Shown here in pieces: positions 1 to 10,131 of a stretch of DNA of 64,000 nucleotides. Every line of letters begins with the position of its first letter. Position 1 is the first letter of the stretch. The notes below the pieces were generated by a model, which worked only from the letters and a program-made list of their open reading frames with translations, was not told where the DNA came from and made no database searches. Origin of the DNA: Pseudomonas tremae (GTDB lineage Bacteria; Pseudomonadota; Gammaproteobacteria; Pseudomonadales; Pseudomonadaceae); contig NZ_LJRO01000153.1 of NCBI RefSeq assembly GCF_001401155.1, positions 62,001 through 126,000 on the forward strand, given 5' to 3'. The translations under genes were made by a program, and so were the position numbers.

Positions 1-64
1 CGATAACCACGACCAGGCCGATCAGAAAGATGATGCCGACGGTGCTTCCCAGGAATTTAAGCAT
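1..64 (-). CDS. Small membrane protein, partial (N-terminus only)
   Basis: The reverse strand opens with ATG at 62-64 preceded by a GGAG ribosome site eight bases upstream. The 21 visible residues, MLKFLGSTVGIIFLIGLVVV and on, form one hydrophobic segment, so this is the N-terminus of a membrane-anchored protein that runs off the left edge. The family cannot be named from so little sequence. It is divergent from the ferritin-like gene that follows. Confidence 0.5.
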   Translation of the reverse strand, partial: MLKFLGSTVGIIFLIGLVVVI

Positions 65-275
65 TGTATGTATCTCCACGATTTATTTGGGTCTCTTGCT
101 TGGGACCGCAGGGGATCGCGCTCGTTTCTTATATTTTTACATTTAGTCACATCCGTTCTGGCCAGCAAAAATCCGATAAAACTTTTTGGCCCTCTTGTAC
201 TCACAACCCTTGCTGATCTTGCCGGGCAACACACAGAGCGAGACCGCAAAACCTGATGAGTCCTGGAGATAAATG

Positions 276-815
276 ATGAATTCTGCACCGCAATCACAGC
301 TATCCGATGTAACTACCCTGCGCCAGCGTGCGCGCCAAAATGTTGAGAATGGTGCGGTCACTGAAGGCTACAGCGCCGACCGTGAGACTGTATTGCGTCT
401 GCTCAACGAGTCGCTGGCCACCGAGCTGGTGTGCGTGCTGCGCTACAAGCGCCACTACTTCATGGCATCCGGCCTGAAAGCCAGTGTCGCTGCGGATGAG
501 TTTCTCGAGCATGCAACTCAGGAAGCCGAGCACGCCGACAAGCTGGCCGAGCGTATCGTGCAACTGGGTGGCGAACCGGAATTCAACCCGGACCTGCTGT
601 CGAAGAACTCCCACGCACAGTACGTTGCGGGCAACACCCTGAAAGAAATGGTCTACGAAGACTTGGTAGCCGAGCGCATTGCCGTCGACAGCTATCGCGA
701 GATCATTCAGTACATCGGTGACAGCGACCCGACGACTCGCCGTATCTTTGAGGAAATCCTGGCTCAGGAAGAAGAGCACGCCGATGACATGGCGGACATT
801 CTCGAAGGCCTGTAA
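276..815 (+). CDS. Bacterioferritin-like (ferritin/Dps-like) iron-binding protein
   Basis: A 179-residue all-helical protein of the ferritin-like superfamily, probably oxidising and storing iron or protecting against peroxide in the cytoplasm. Iron-ligand pattern is visible: E50 in a helix starting ESLATELVC, ExxH at E83-H86, E133 in DLVAERIAVD and a second ExxH at E165-H168, the four-helix-bundle di-iron arrangement. It carries an N-terminal extension of about 35 residues compared with classical Bfr and is shorter on heme-ligand evidence, so it may belong to the Dps-like subgroup rather than true bacterioferritin. Two ATG codons occur at 273 and 276; the second has better spacing (7) from GGAG at 265-268. 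A strong terminator follows, so it looks monocistronic. The P. aeruginosa counterpart is the PA4880-type protein. Confidence 0.85.
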   Translation: MNSAPQSQLSDVTTLRQRARQNVENGAVTEGYSADRETVLRLLNESLATELVCVLRYKRHYFMASGLKASVAADEFLEHATQEAEHADKLAERIVQLGGEPEFNPDLLSKNSHAQYVAGNTLKEMVYEDLVAERIAVDSYREIIQYIGDSDPTTRRIFEEILAQEEEHADDMADILEGL

Positions 816-831
816 CACGCGGCAAAAAGCG

Positions 832-861
832 AAAAGCCAGGACCTGTGTCCTGGCTTTTTT
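832..861 (+). terminator. Rho-independent terminator of the ferritin-like gene
   Basis: AAAAGCCAGGAC, loop CTGT, GTCCTGGCTTTTTT: a 12-base stem ending in a T run, 17 bases after the stop codon. Confidence 0.9.
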
Positions 862-879
862 GTGGGCGATGGATTATCG

Positions 880-973
880 CGCTGGAGCGTGCGGAACGAT
901 GCTCTCTGGCGCTACGCAGATTCTCGTTCCCCACGCTCTGCGTGGTAACGCATCTCGTGACGCTCTGCGTCAT
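880..973 (-). repeat. Dispersed palindromic repeat, copy A
   Basis: Read on the reverse strand it contains GACGCAGAGCGTCACGA, then CCACGCAGAGCGTG and GGAACGA, the same ordered blocks found in the copies at 18129, 25847 and 52491. It is built of short GC-rich inverted repeats around AGAGCGT and lies between the convergent ferritin-like and AsmA genes. The right end may extend to about 995, where another GTGACGCTCAC half-site occurs. Confidence 0.75.
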
Positions 974-1058
974 CCGTCGCAGCCGTGACGCTCACTTCAG
1001 ACCGAACGGGGTCCGGTTCCATTGAAGCCAGAGCGTGAAGAACCAGACTGCCCCCAGG

Positions 1059-3125
1059 TTACTTCACCGTCTTCGGCGCCTTGCCGGTGCGCATCTGTTC
1101 CAGCAGCGGCCCGCACTGATTCGGCGCACTGTCGCCAGTCGCCACCAGCGCCAGCAAGCCTGCCGCCGGGCCTACGGTTGCACCGAGCAGGACCATGCCC
1201 GCCCCGCGCAGCAGCAACGGACCGGAATGCACGCCGGCGTTAGGCTTGGCGAACGGGCCGTTGACGTACAGTGGCGAACGCAGCGAAAAGATGCGGAAGC
1301 CCTTGGACTCAGGGTTGATCTGCAAATCAAGCTGCTCGGTCTTCATGTTCGCGGTGCCGTCGATGTAGATGATGGCGTTCTCGGTATCGAAGACGAACAA
1401 CTTACTGGTCGCCAACCCGTCCTTGATGCCGAAGTCGGAAGCCGCGCAATTGATCTTCACGTCCTTGTCGCCAAACAATTTGCCGACCACGTAATTACCA
1501 ACGTTGAGCCCGGCAATTTCCATCAGGCCGCGACTGATAGCACCGTCGTTGACCAGCATTTTCATTTCGCCATTGGCGGTGCCCAGCAAGGCAGCGATGG
1601 AGTTGCCCCGCCCACTGATGTCAGCATCACCGTTCAACTCACCAAAACTGGTCTTCATCGGCTCGAAGGTCGGGAACAGCTGTTTGAGTTTGAAGTTGCG
1701 CGCAGACAGCTTTGCCCGACCCAGCAAGGGTTTGTTGCGCCCGTCGAGCCGGATGTCGCCATCCAGCTTGCCGCCCGCAACGCCGAAGCGCAGCGGCTCG
1801 AGGCTCAACTGACCGTCGTCGAGAATCAAGTGCGTATAGAGGTCAGTGAACGGCAGATCAGGGCTTTGCACGATGCGCTTGCCGGTGAACTCCACGTCCG
1901 CATCCATTGCACGCCAGCGGTCGGTCTGGAACTCCTCTACCGGCAGGACCTTGCCCGAAGGCTGTTTGCTCTCGCCGCCACGTTTTTTCTGCGCGGCGTT
2001 GGAGTCGGCGCCGATCAGCGGCGCAAGGTCGCTAAACAGCAGTTGATTGGAGACCAGCACACCACTCAGCTTAGGCCGAGGCTGGCTGGCGACGTAACCC
2101 AGGTCGCCGTGAATATCGCTGTTACCGATCTTGCCGTTGAAGCCTTCGTAACGAAAGCTCGCGCCCGCAGGGTCGTGCAGCTTGGCAATCAGCCGGCCGT
2201 CAGTGGCATAGGCAGGCGAATCCGGCAGCGTCACGCCAGTCAGCGGGTAAAGATTGCTCAGGCTCGCGCCGGACAATTTCAGGCGCAGGTCCAGTGCGCC
2301 GAGGTTTTGCGGGTCAGTCAGGGTGCCGGCAATCAACGCATGGGTGTCGCCGATCTTGACGTCTGCCTGTACCGGAAAGGGCTGATTGGCATCCTTGAGC
2401 GCCAGCAGGCCACCGATCTTGCCAGTGCCGCTCAGCTTCTGGCCGTGGTACTGGCCTTTGACAGCCAGCCCAAAGGCATAGTCCTGTGGCACAGCGCCTT
2501 TTTCCTGCGCCTTTTGCGCCTCTTTGCTGCCGACGATTTCGCCGAACGGAATTGGCTTGCCCAGCATGTCGATCACGACATCGAGATTGGCATTCAGCGT
2601 CTGATCAATGAAGCTCACCAGCCCCTTGTCGAACTTGATCGCGCCGATATCCACCACCCACTTGGACGGCTCGGCATCCGGATCGGACTTGGGCAGGTCA
2701 AAGACCCAGTTGGCACGACCGTCGGCGAGGCGCTCAAGTTTGGCTTCCGGACCGGTCAGGTCAATACGCGGAATGACCACTTGCTGCACCAGCAACGGCA
2801 GCAGCGAGAGACGAAATTCAACGTGCTTGAGTGTCACCATCTGCGGGGTTTTCGACCATTCCGGGTTGCCCAGCATCAAATCATCGGCCACAAAATGCGG
2901 CGAAGGCACCCAGGCACGCCAGCCACCCAGTTCAGGTTCGCGCGTCCAGCGCACATCCAGATCCCCGTTGATTGCAAACGGACGATGCAACGCCTCGCTG
3001 ACTTTCTCGTTGAGAGTGGGTTTGATGCGGTTCCAGTCGAAAGTGACGATCACGATGACCAATAGGGCCAGCACCAGTAACAGCGTGGCGCCCATCCAGG
3101 CGAAAATCTTGCGGCTGCGCGTCAT
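1059..3125 (-). CDS. AsmA family protein
   Basis: A 688-residue protein of the AsmA family: one N-terminal membrane anchor (about residues 10-30, rich in LLLVLALLVIVIV) followed by a long periplasmic domain. AsmA-like proteins are now viewed as bridge-type lipid-transport or outer-membrane homeostasis proteins; the exact cargo of this one is unknown. The chosen start, ATG at 3123-3125 (MTRSRKIF), has GGAGAG five bases upstream; an upstream in-frame ATG at 3260 would add 45 residues without hydrophobic or family-like character. The C-terminal end shows AsmA-type segments such as INCAASDFGIKDG and ending in a hydrophobic GPAAGLLAL stretch. It is transcribed divergently from the desT-like gene. 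Pseudomonas genomes carry several AsmA paralogues, so I give no symbol. Confidence 0.85.
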   Translation of the reverse strand: MTRSRKIFAWMGATLLLVLALLVIVIVTFDWNRIKPTLNEKVSEALHRPFAINGDLDVRWTREPELGGWRAWVPSPHFVADDLMLGNPEWSKTPQMVTLKHVEFRLSLLPLLVQQVVIPRIDLTGPEAKLERLADGRANWVFDLPKSDPDAEPSKWVVDIGAIKFDKGLVSFIDQTLNANLDVVIDMLGKPIPFGEIVGSKEAQKAQEKGAVPQDYAFGLAVKGQYHGQKLSGTGKIGGLLALKDANQPFPVQADVKIGDTHALIAGTLTDPQNLGALDLRLKLSGASLSNLYPLTGVTLPDSPAYATDGRLIAKLHDPAGASFRYEGFNGKIGNSDIHGDLGYVASQPRPKLSGVLVSNQLLFSDLAPLIGADSNAAQKKRGGESKQPSGKVLPVEEFQTDRWRAMDADVEFTGKRIVQSPDLPFTDLYTHLILDDGQLSLEPLRFGVAGGKLDGDIRLDGRNKPLLGRAKLSARNFKLKQLFPTFEPMKTSFGELNGDADISGRGNSIAALLGTANGEMKMLVNDGAISRGLMEIAGLNVGNYVVGKLFGDKDVKINCAASDFGIKDGLATSKLFVFDTENAIIYIDGTANMKTEQLDLQINPESKGFRIFSLRSPLYVNGPFAKPNAGVHSGPLLLRGAGMVLLGATVGPAAGLLALVATGDSAPNQCGPLLEQMRTGKAPKTVK

Positions 3126-3347
3126 GCGTGACTCTCCAGAAAACAGCGCCCCGACCCTGGCGCGCTGAATATGACTTGAATGTTCGACTGAAAAATGCGC
3201 CGAGGGTTTGATTTGAATATGAATCCGTGGCAAAAACCAGCACCAATGCTGTGCAGGCAATCATAGACGCACCTTAAAACCCCTTCGACGTAAGCGAAGC
3301 GCATTTGCTAAAGTGCTGCACAGCCTAATCCAAGAAACATTTGAGCC

Positions 3348-3980
3348 ATGCTGCCCCGCGCCGAACAGAAACAACAAACCCGCAGAGCCTTGCTGGACGC
3401 CGCCCACCAGTTGATGGAGAGCGGGCGTGGCTTCGGCAGCCTGAGCCTGCGAGAGGTGGCACGCACGGCGGGCATCGTGCCCACCGGGTTCTATCGACAT
3501 TTTGAAGACATGGACCAGTTGGGCCTCGCACTGGTCAGCGAGGTCGGTCAGACCTTCCGCGAGACCATCCGGCTGGTGCGGCAAAACGAATTCGCAGTGG
3601 GCGGCCTTATCCGCGCCTCGGTGAAGATATTTCTGGAGCGCGTGGCTGCCAACCGTTCACAGTTTCTGTTCCTTGCCCGCGAGCAATATGGCGGCTCGCT
3701 AAAGGTGCGGCAGGCGCTCGGGGCCTTGCGCGAAGGCATCAGCGCCGACCTGACCGCCGACCTGGCGAAAATGCCCAAATGGCGACATCTGAATGCTGAT
3801 GCACTGTCGATCATCGCCGACCTGGTGGTGAAAAGCGTCTTTGCCATGCTGCCGGAACTGATCGACCCCCCACCCGCCTCGCTCGCCCCGCACCTGACCC
3901 CGCAGGCGAAAATCACCCAGCAGTTGCGTTTCATCTTTATAGGCGCGCGACACTGGCGAGGGCTTGGCAGCCACGATTGA
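3348..3980 (+). CDS. desT: TetR-family regulator, DesT-like
   Basis: A 210-residue TetR repressor. The N-terminal helix-turn-helix (about residues 15-55) carries SLSLREVARTAGIVPTGFYR, and the rest matches what I recall of P. aeruginosa DesT, the acyl-CoA-sensing regulator of aerobic fatty-acid desaturation. DesT binds saturated and unsaturated acyl-CoAs and controls desCB. No desaturase gene is adjacent in this window, so its targets must lie elsewhere or differ. The ATG at 3348 lacks a strong ribosome site; an alternative internal start is not obvious. Family assignment is firm; the DesT orthology is an inference from similarity and from its position beside ureE. Confidence 0.75.
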   Translation: MLPRAEQKQQTRRALLDAAHQLMESGRGFGSLSLREVARTAGIVPTGFYRHFEDMDQLGLALVSEVGQTFRETIRLVRQNEFAVGGLIRASVKIFLERVAANRSQFLFLAREQYGGSLKVRQALGALREGISADLTADLAKMPKWRHLNADALSIIADLVVKSVFAMLPELIDPPPASLAPHLTPQAKITQQLRFIFIGARHWRGLGSHD

Positions 3981-4152
3981 AAGCGGTGCATCGCTCTGCA
4001 CGTTCTAGCTTGAAACCGCTTTCGCAGGCTGGCCCATCACCCGGCGAAAAATTAATGCACCAAACTGAAGCAAACCCCTAAATTCGCACCACAATGAATC
4101 GCAGCCATGCTCGTGGAGCGCGTTTTCAGCCACGTCTTTCAGCCATTTCCTA

Positions 4153-4184
4153 CACCTTGCTCTGTTGGCAAGCACCTTGCTCTG
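4153..4184. repeat. 12-bp direct repeat with 20-bp period upstream of ureE
   Basis: CACCTTGCTCTG occurs at 4153-4164 and exactly again at 4173-4184, two helical turns apart, 35 bases before the ureE start. It could be a tandem regulator site or a small duplication. Confidence 0.6.
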
Positions 4185-4218
4185 CTTTGAAGCATCGCAA
4201 TTGGCTGGAAGCTATCTG

Positions 4219-4719
4219 ATGCTGGTGATTCACACACGAATCGAACCTCAGGCCGAATGGGCCGCCGAACTGCATTTGAATTTCGAAGCGCGCAGCAAGA
4301 GCCGTTTGCGCTGCTTCAGTGCAGAAAACGAAGACGTCGGGCTGTTCCTGCAGCGCGGCCAGTCACCTTTGCGTGATGGCGAGTTTCTGCGGGCGGAGGA
4401 CGGGCGCATCGTACGGGTCTGTGCGCGGCCCGAAAAACTGTTGCATGTCACCTGTAGCAGCACCTTCGAACTGACGCGCGCCGCCTACCATCTGGGTAAC
4501 CGGCACGTCGCCTTGCAGGTCGGTGATGGCTGGCTGCGCTTGCTCGACGATTACGTGCTCAAGGCCATGCTTGATCAACTGGGCGCTACCACTGAAACCA
4601 TCGAAGCGCCATTCCAGCCGGAACATGGCGCTTACGGCGGCGGTCACCACCACTCACGCGCCGGGGAAGAAGACTTCAATTACCCGCCGCGCATGCACCA
4701 GTTTGGCGTGCGCACGTGA
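4219..4719 (+). CDS. ureE: Urease accessory protein UreE (nickel chaperone)
   Basis: A 166-residue metallochaperone that delivers nickel to the UreDFG-apourease assembly complex. The N-terminal peptide-binding domain and the C-terminal metal-binding domain are both present, including the conserved GNRHVALQV segment whose histidine binds nickel at the dimer interface. The C-terminal tail has a short histidine cluster, GGGHHHS, weaker than the long poly-His tail of Klebsiella UreE. I chose ATG at 4219 (MLVIHTRIE) because homologues begin there; an upstream ATG at 4165 adds 18 unrelated residues. Its stop overlaps the GTG start of ureF, showing translational coupling. The urease structural genes ureABC are not in the window. 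Confidence 0.95.
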   Translation: MLVIHTRIEPQAEWAAELHLNFEARSKSRLRCFSAENEDVGLFLQRGQSPLRDGEFLRAEDGRIVRVCARPEKLLHVTCSSTFELTRAAYHLGNRHVALQVGDGWLRLLDDYVLKAMLDQLGATTETIEAPFQPEHGAYGGGHHHSRAGEEDFNYPPRMHQFGVRT

Positions 4720-5390
4720 ACAGCGCCTGGGCGCTCTTGCGCCTGGCCAGTCCGCAGTTGCCGATTGGCGGTTACAGCTACTCGCAAGGACTGGAAATGG
4801 CGGTAGAGCAGGCCATTGTGGTGGACCCGCAGACTGCGGGGCGCTGGATCGGTGATCAGTTGCTGCTCAATCTTGCCCGTTTCGAGGCGCCTCTGTTGCT
4901 GGCTCATTGCGAGGCTGCGGTAGCCGACGACTGGGCGCAATTGCTGCAGGTCAGTGAGCAGCATCGCACCAGCCGCGAGACTCGCGAACTGCATCTGGAA
5001 AGTCGTCAGATGGGCTATTCGCTGAAACAGTTGCTCAACGGGCTGCCCGAGCTGGATCGCGATGCCCGCCACTTTCTGGAGCAGACCGCAGAGCCGCATC
5101 TCGCCCTGGGCTGGGCGCTCGCTGCACGTACTTGGCAGATCAACCCGCAGGACGCGCTGGCCGCGTGGCTCTGGAGCTGGCTGGAAAACCAGCTGGCAGT
5201 GCTGATGAAAACCTTGCCGCTTGGCCAGCAGGCCGCTCAACGCCTGACCAGCGAGCTATTGCCATTGCTGCAACAGGCTCAGGCAAATGCCACACACCAG
5301 GACATACATCATGTTGGCAGCGCAGCTTTTGGTCTGTCGCTCGCCAGCATGGCGCACGAACGTCAATACAGCCGGTTATTCCGGTCCTGA
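4716..5390 (+). CDS. ureF: Urease accessory protein UreF
   Basis: A 224-residue helical protein that bridges UreD and UreG during nickel insertion into urease, acting as a GTPase-regulating platform. The N-terminal LASPQLPIGGYSYSQGLE motif is the family hallmark, and the C-terminus with YSRLFRS is the tail that contacts UreG. It starts with GTG at 4716 overlapping the ureE stop (GTGA), and ends 21 bases before ureG with an AAGGAG site between. Length is normal for the family. Confidence 0.95.
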   Translation: MNSAWALLRLASPQLPIGGYSYSQGLEMAVEQAIVVDPQTAGRWIGDQLLLNLARFEAPLLLAHCEAAVADDWAQLLQVSEQHRTSRETRELHLESRQMGYSLKQLLNGLPELDRDARHFLEQTAEPHLALGWALAARTWQINPQDALAAWLWSWLENQLAVLMKTLPLGQQAAQRLTSELLPLLQQAQANATHQDIHHVGSAAFGLSLASMAHERQYSRLFRS

Positions 5391-5411
5391 TCAGCCCTTA
5401 AGGAGAATTCA

Positions 5412-6026
5412 ATGAACAGCCAACCCCTGCGCGTCGGCATCGGTGGCCCGGTAGGTTCCGGCAAGACCGCACTGACCCTGGCGCTGTGCCTGGCCTTGCG
5501 TGATCGTTACAACCTGGCCGTCGTGACCAACGATATCTATACCCGTGAAGACGCCGACTTTCTGGTGCGCAACGAAGCACTGGCGCCCGAGCGCATCATC
5601 GGCGTTGAAACCGGTGGCTGCCCGCACACGGCGATTCGCGAAGACGCTTCGATCAATCTGGAAGCGGTCGATCAACTGAACAGGCGCTTCGAAGCTCTGG
5701 ACATGATTATCGTCGAGTCCGGTGGCGACAACCTGTCAGCCACTTTCAGCCCCGAGCTTTCTGACCTGACGATCTACGTGATCGACGTGTCGGCGGGCGA
5801 CAAGCTGCCACGCAAGGGCGGGCCAGGCATCTGCAAATCCGACCTGCTGGTGATCAACAAGATCGACCTCGCGCCGCTGGTAGGCGCTTCACTGGAGATG
5901 ATGGACAGCGACACGCGCAAAATGCGTGGCGAGAAGCCGTTTGTCTTCAGCAACCAGAAAACCGGCCAGGGTCTGGAACAGATCATCGCCTTCATCGAGC
6001 GCCAGGGCTTGCTGACTGCCGCCTGA
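5412..6026 (+). CDS. ureG: Urease accessory GTPase UreG
   Basis: A 204-residue SIMIBI-class GTPase that powers nickel delivery into urease. The P-loop GPVGSGKT lies at residues 12-19, the nickel-binding Cys-Pro-His motif at 70-72 ([11 protein letters not shown]), and the guanine-specificity motif NKID near residue 150. An AAGGAG ribosome site precedes the ATG. It is third in the ureE-ureF-ureG operon and is followed 26 bases later by a HupE/UreJ permease. Confidence 0.97.
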   Translation: MNSQPLRVGIGGPVGSGKTALTLALCLALRDRYNLAVVTNDIYTREDADFLVRNEALAPERIIGVETGGCPHTAIREDASINLEAVDQLNRRFEALDMIIVESGGDNLSATFSPELSDLTIYVIDVSAGDKLPRKGGPGICKSDLLVINKIDLAPLVGASLEMMDSDTRKMRGEKPFVFSNQKTGQGLEQIIAFIERQGLLTAA

Positions 6027-6052
6027 AATCACCTCTCTAAAGGAACCTGTTG

Positions 6053-6625
6053 ATGAACTACACAAAAGCCTTTGGCGCACTTGCCCTGCTGCTGGCTCCG
6101 ACCCTGGCCCTGGCTCACCCCGGCCACGGCGATAACGGTTTGATCGCCGGCATAAGCCATCCGCTCGGCGGGCTGGATCATTTACTGGCGATGCTTGCAG
6201 TCGGCCTGTGGGCCGCTCAGCAAAAAGGTGCGGCGCGCTGGGCACTGCCTTGTGCATTTGTCGGCACCATGTTGATCGGCGGCGTTCTGGGTTTCGAAGG
6301 TCTGAACCTGCCAGGGCTGGAAAGCGGCATTGCGGCTTCGGTGCTCGCATTGGGCCTGGCTGTCGCCCTGGCGGTTCGTCCGCCGCTGGCACTGGCGGTG
6401 GCTGCAACGGCACTGTTCGCAATGTTTCATGGCGTGGCGCATGGTCTTGAACTGCCTGAGATGTCCAGCCCTTGGGCCTATGCAGCCGGTTTCGTGGCGG
6501 CAACGGCAGCCTTGCATGCAGTGGGTTACGCCGTAGTGCGCGCACTGCCGCAAGCCGCCGCACCCTTGGTTCGCATCGCAGGCGCAGCCTCGGCAGCTAC
6601 TGGCGTGTGGTTGCTGGCAGGCTGA
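6053..6625 (+). CDS. ureJ: HupE/UreJ family nickel transport-like membrane protein
   Basis: A 190-residue polytopic membrane protein. A signal-like N-terminus ending in LALAHPGHGD is followed by the family motif HPLGGLDHLLAMLAVG and further hydrophobic segments, with the second conserved MFHGVAHGLELP motif in the middle. HupE/UreJ proteins are thought to bring nickel or cobalt across membranes; the histidines in HPGHG and HPLGGLDH are candidate metal ligands. AAGGAA precedes ATG at 6053. Position directly after ureG supports supply of nickel for urease. Transport substrate is inferred from context, not shown. Confidence 0.9.
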   Translation: MNYTKAFGALALLLAPTLALAHPGHGDNGLIAGISHPLGGLDHLLAMLAVGLWAAQQKGAARWALPCAFVGTMLIGGVLGFEGLNLPGLESGIAASVLALGLAVALAVRPPLALAVAATALFAMFHGVAHGLELPEMSSPWAYAAGFVAATAALHAVGYAVVRALPQAAAPLVRIAGAASAATGVWLLAG

Positions 6626-6715
6626 ATGTTCCAAGGAACACTTCAGCGCCGTGAGTAACGAGAGGTACAGGCACACAGCGGCCTGAATGCTCATCCGCGC
6701 AGCAATCCTGATAAC

Positions 6716-7930
6716 ATGCTGCGCAACTCGACACTGCCGCGATGCCCGCCGATGCCTCTTGCTTCCAGCTCTGCCTCCACCCCCGAACTGAATCCGGTTT
6801 TCGCCGCCTTGCAGGCGCATTTCCTGCAAGTGGTCGTGCCGCTCTGGCAGGGGCCTGGCTGGAATGCGCAATTGGCATTGCCTTACGAAGCACTGGACGT
6901 CAACGAGCAGCCACTGCCACCGCAGCGTTATCGGGCGATGGCTTGTGCGCGCCAGCTGTTCCTGTTTTCCAGCCTGATCGGTCATCCCGAAGTGCCGGCG
7001 GCGCGTACCCGAGCCAGTGCGCTGTTTCGCTCTCTGCAACAACACTTTCATGATGCCGAGCATGGCGGCTGGTTCTACAGCATCGATCCGCAGGGCAAAC
7101 CTCTGGATCGCCGCAAGGACCTCTACACACATGCCTTCATCATCTTTGCCTGTGCGCATTACTGGGCGAAGGTACAGGATCCGCTCGCCGAATCGGTGCT
7201 CAATGCAGCGCTCAATGTCGTAGCCGAGCGCTTTGCCGACGATGACGGGCTGTATGAAGCGCAACTCGATGAAGACTGGTCAAGACTGGGCACCGGGCCA
7301 CTGCAGAACCCGCTGATGCACCTGGCAGAAGCCTTTCTGGCGACGCTGTCGGTGCGCGCCGATCCGGCAATCCAGTCGGCGATGGACGCGCTAGTTATCC
7401 ACATGCAGCGCCGTTTCGTCGATACAGCGACCGGCGTAATGCTCGAAAAACCGCTGGGCGCTGTGGATAACTGGTACGAGCCAGGTCATCAGTTCGAATG
7501 GTTTTTTCTGCTGCAATCCTCGCCTGACCTGCACGATCACGAACTGCACCAATCCATGACTCGGGCGTTCGCCTATGCAAAGGCACAAGGCGTTGATGCA
7601 CATACCGGCGCTGTCACCGCCATGCTGACGCTGGACGGCACGGTACGCGATGCTACCCAGCGTATCTGGGCGCAAGCCGAATACCTGCGGGCAATGGCGC
7701 TGACGCCCGAGTGCGAGGCTGGGCTGGCCGACCAGTTACTGGCGTTCGAACAGCGCTTTCTGCACGCCAGGGGCTGGAACGAGTGCGTCGAGCCAGATGG
7801 CCGTGTCAGTCGCAGCGATATGCCATCGACCACGCCTTACCATCTGGCGACTTGTTACATCGGGTTGGCCGACTATATCGAGAATCGCTTCATCACCGCG
7901 TTCCCGCCGCCGACGCCCGCAGAGGGCTGA
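6716..7930 (+). CDS. AGE family sugar epimerase/isomerase
   Basis: A protein of about 404 residues of the N-acylglucosamine 2-epimerase (AGE)/mannose isomerase superfamily, an (alpha/alpha)6 barrel. Visible family signatures include GGWFYSIDPQGKPLDRRKDLY, YTHAFIIFACAHYW, EALLDEDW-like EAQLDEDWSR, WYEPGHQFEWFFLL with the catalytic histidine pair region, and NECVEPDGRV near the C-terminus. It probably interconverts mannose/fructose or related sugars in the cytoplasm; the substrate cannot be told. The start is uncertain: ATG at 6716 or 6752 (MPLASSSAS) are both possible and neither has a strong ribosome site. It follows the urease accessory genes by 90 bases but has no clear functional link to them. 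Confidence 0.8.
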   Translation: MLRNSTLPRCPPMPLASSSASTPELNPVFAALQAHFLQVVVPLWQGPGWNAQLALPYEALDVNEQPLPPQRYRAMACARQLFLFSSLIGHPEVPAARTRASALFRSLQQHFHDAEHGGWFYSIDPQGKPLDRRKDLYTHAFIIFACAHYWAKVQDPLAESVLNAALNVVAERFADDDGLYEAQLDEDWSRLGTGPLQNPLMHLAEAFLATLSVRADPAIQSAMDALVIHMQRRFVDTATGVMLEKPLGAVDNWYEPGHQFEWFFLLQSSPDLHDHELHQSMTRAFAYAKAQGVDAHTGAVTAMLTLDGTVRDATQRIWAQAEYLRAMALTPECEAGLADQLLAFEQRFLHARGWNECVEPDGRVSRSDMPSTTPYHLATCYIGLADYIENRFITAFPPPTPAEG

Positions 7931-9342
<1,412 letters not shown>

Positions 9343-9355
9343 ATCGAAAAGAATG

Positions 9356-9385
9356 ACGCCCCGAATGTTTCGACATTCGGGGCGT
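9356..9385 (-). terminator. Terminator of the liv operon
   Basis: A perfect 13-bp stem ACGCCCCGAATGT / ACATTCGGGGCGT with a four-base loop, followed on the reverse strand by ATTCTTTTC. It lies 30 bases beyond the livF stop. Confidence 0.85.
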
Positions 9386-9414
9386 TCGCGAGAAACGGCA
9401 GCGTTTTGACGAAC

Positions 9415-10131
9415 TCAGTGCCCGCCCAGATAGGCGTTCCTGACCTCTTCATTTACAAGCAATTCCTTGCCCGTACCGGAGAGACGAATTTCGCCATTAA
9501 CCATCACATAGGCACGATCAGACAGCTTCAGCGCATGGTTGGCGTTCTGCTCGACCAAAAAGATGGTCATGCCTGTGGCCGCCAACTCGCGCAGGGTCGA
9601 GAAGATCTGTTTGACGATGATAGGCGCCAGACCCAGGCTTGGCTCATCGAGCAGCAACAGCTTTGGCCGGCTCATCAGCGCTCGGGCAATGGCGAGCATC
9701 TGCTGCTCGCCACCGGACATGGTCATGGCGCGCTGGTTGCGGCGCTCCTTGAGCCTTGGAAACAACTCGAACATGCGCTGCATGTCTTCGGCCGAGTGCT
9801 TGTCGCCGATCGGAATGGTGCCCATCATCAGGTTTTCCTCGACCGACATGTCGGGAAATACACGTCGCCCTTCTGGTGACTGCGCGATGCCGTTGGAGGC
9901 GATGTAGTGCGAGGACTTCTGGGTGATGTCAGTGCCCTGATAGATGATCTGCCCGCTGGCGGCGCGCGGCTGCCCGAAGATCGACATCAGCAGCGTTGAT
10001 TTGCCCGCGCCGTTGGAGCCGATCAGGCTCACCGTTTCGCCTTCGTTGATGTGCAGCGAGACCTTCTTGAGGGCTTGAATCGGCCCGTAAAACACATCGA
10101 TCTCTTTCAGTTCGAGGATCGGCTTGCTCAT
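9415..10131 (-). CDS. livF: Branched-chain/polar amino-acid ABC transporter ATPase LivF-like
   Basis: A 238-residue ABC ATPase at the cytoplasmic face of a HAAT-type importer. Walker A is GSNGAGKST (about residues 37-45), the signature is MSGGEQQMLAIARAL and Walker B is LLLLDEPSLGLAP. It has the LivF hallmark SPEGRRVFPDMSVEENL. Its ATG overlaps the livG stop by four bases, and it is the last gene of the operon before a strong hairpin terminator. Substrate is probably leucine-type or another amino acid. Confidence 0.95.
   Translation of the reverse strand: MSKPILELKEIDVFYGPIQALKKVSLHINEGETVSLIGSNGAGKSTLLMSIFGQPRAASGQIIYQGTDITQKSSHYIASNGIAQSPEGRRVFPDMSVEENLMMGTIPIGDKHSAEDMQRMFELFPRLKERRNQRAMTMSGGEQQMLAIARALMSRPKLLLLDEPSLGLAPIIVKQIFSTLRELAATGMTIFLVEQNANHALKLSDRAYVMVNGEIRLSGTGKELLVNEEVRNAYLGGH

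Noticed and set aside
1035..3065. Long forward open frame of 676 codons opposite the AsmA gene
   Set aside because: It lies wholly antisense to a well-supported AsmA protein, lacks known motifs, and GC-rich third positions readily leave such frames open.
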